Source: Luteibacter sp. 9135 (GTDB lineage Bacteria; Pseudomonadota; Gammaproteobacteria; Xanthomonadales; Rhodanobacteraceae). From it: DNA of 64,000 bases. Shown piece by piece: positions 63,385 to 64,000 of the stretch. The notes beneath the pieces are model-generated. The model saw only the letters and a list, made by a program, of their open reading frames with translations, was not told the DNA's origin and did no database searches. The translations under genes were made by a program, and so were the position numbers. Numbering within the stretch: position 1 is the stretch's first letter; every line of letters begins with the position of its first letter. The DNA lies in contig NZ_JQNB01000001.1 of the NCBI RefSeq assembly GCF_000745005.1, forward strand, positions 310,001-374,000. Reading direction: 5' to 3'.

Positions 63385-64000
63385 CGACTGTCCCCCGCCC
63401 CGATTTCCATTCCGTTGACGTCCTCCGCGACCATGTCGCGAAGACAATGGCCTTCTACAAGCCGAACGAGGTCGATCCGGCCGGCGGCTTCTTCCAGTAC
63501 TTCAAGGACGACGGCTCGGTCTACGACCGCGGCCATCGCCACCTGGTGTCGAGCACGCGCTTCGTCTTCAACCATGCCATGGCCTACCTCGAGTTCAACA
63601 AGCCCGAGGACAAGGACCTGGTCATGCACGGCCTGACCTACCTGCGCAAGGTGCACCTCAACCCGGAGACCGGCGGTTACGCCTGGACGATCGCCGACGG
63701 CAAGCGCGACGACCAGATGAACCACTGCTACGGCCTGGCCTTCATGCTGCTGGCCTATTCCTGCGGCGTGAAGGTCGGCTTCGACGAGGCACGCGCGTGG
63801 CAGGGCGAGATCTGGGACCTGCTCGAGAAGCGCTACTTCGAGCCGGAGTACGGCCTGTACCGCGACGAGGCGGACAAGGACTGGAACTTCACCGGCTATC
63901 GCGGCCAGAACGCCAACATGCACATGACCGAGGCCATGATCGCCGCGTGGGAAGCCACGAAGGAGGATCGTTACCTCGATCGCGCGCTGCTGCTGGCCGA
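63381..64000 (+). CDS. AGE-family sugar isomerase/epimerase (probable mannose isomerase), partial
   Basis: The first 206 residues are visible and the window ends inside the gene. The sequence matches the alpha/alpha-barrel N-acylglucosamine 2-epimerase family, with RHLVSSTRFVFNHAMAYLEF, DQMNHCYGLAFMLLAYS and GYRGQNANMHMTEAMIAAWE, the last containing the conserved His residues of the active site. In the mannose/fructose isomerase branch this enzyme converts free mannose to fructose. The ATG overlaps the fructokinase TGA, giving tight coupling with the next pathway step. Epimerase activity on another sugar cannot be excluded. Confidence 0.87.
   Translation, partial: MTTVPRPDFHSVDVLRDHVAKTMAFYKPNEVDPAGGFFQYFKDDGSVYDRGHRHLVSSTRFVFNHAMAYLEFNKPEDKDLVMHGLTYLRKVHLNPETGGYAWTIADGKRDDQMNHCYGLAFMLLAYSCGVKVGFDEARAWQGEIWDLLEKRYFEPEYGLYRDEADKDWNFTGYRGQNANMHMTEAMIAAWEATKEDRYLDRALLLA

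Overview
The window is high-GC gammaproteobacterial chromosome. The gene content and order point to Xanthomonadales, most likely Rhodanobacteraceae (Luteibacter/Dyella type): yebC-ruvC-ruvA-kup ... ruvB-ybgC-tolQRAB-pal-cpoB-queE-queC, sucCD next to pilSR, an OxyR-AhpC-AhpD peroxide module, otsBA, and DUF3011 and DedA-rhodanese proteins. The taxon is inferred from synteny and protein style, not from a search. Most of the window is densely packed core chromosome with short gaps, 4-nt ATGA overlaps and clear terminators.

Layout. 1-1.3 kb: a lower-GC segment bracketed by a 112-bp inverted repeat and carrying two small unknown genes. 1.4-7.3 kb: secreted M1 aminopeptidase, ahpD, ahpC, divergent oxyR with a tandem OxyR-like operator, and an anchored hypothetical. 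7.3-10.9 kb: apt, glnS, a nucleoside deaminase and a TVP38/DedA-clan membrane protein. 10.9-14.7 kb: hybrid kinase plus LuxR-type regulator, then a DedA-rhodanese fusion. 14.8 kb: tRNA-Lys(TTT) and a secreted ricin-type lectin. 15.6-23.6 kb: queC, queE and the complete Tol-Pal system, ybgC and ruvB. 23.6-24.8 kb: two small lower-GC secreted genes inserted between ruvB and kup. 25-29.5 kb: kup, ruvA, ruvC, yebC and a hydrolase. 29.5-35 kb: aspS, a DUF3011 protein, an FmdB-type zinc ribbon and clpB. 35-41.7 kb: otsBA, pgeF, rluD, bamD and nadE. 41.7-47 kb: a peptidoglycan-peptide island. 47-47.4 kb: a 125-bp tandem duplication loaded with DnaA-box-like sites. 47.4-52.9 kb: sucDC and pilSR. 53-57.2 kb: a membrane hypothetical and a three-gene phosphorelay. 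57.4-64 kb: a mannoside utilisation cluster cut by the window end.

How the genes work together. Envelope functions dominate: Tol-Pal with CpoB (outer-membrane constriction), BamD (outer-membrane protein assembly), and the cluster of D-Ala-D-Ala dipeptidase, NlpC/P60 peptidase, L-Ala-D/L-Glu epimerase, L,D-transpeptidase and DUF819 transporter, which reads as stem-peptide recycling or scavenging. The terminal cluster (GH92 alpha-mannosidase, LacI regulator, sugar MFS permease, PfkB fructokinase, AGE-family isomerase) implies mannose release, uptake, isomerisation to fructose and phosphorylation to fructose-6-phosphate. Stress functions are ClpB (with a sigma-32-like promoter), trehalose synthesis and the OxyR regulon.

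The least explained DNA is the inverted-repeat-bounded segment at 1-1243, the DnaA-box tandem repeat at 47004-47253, the small-gene insertion at 23.6-24.8 kb and several extragenic palindromes. No CRISPR array, integrase, transposase or rRNA gene was seen.
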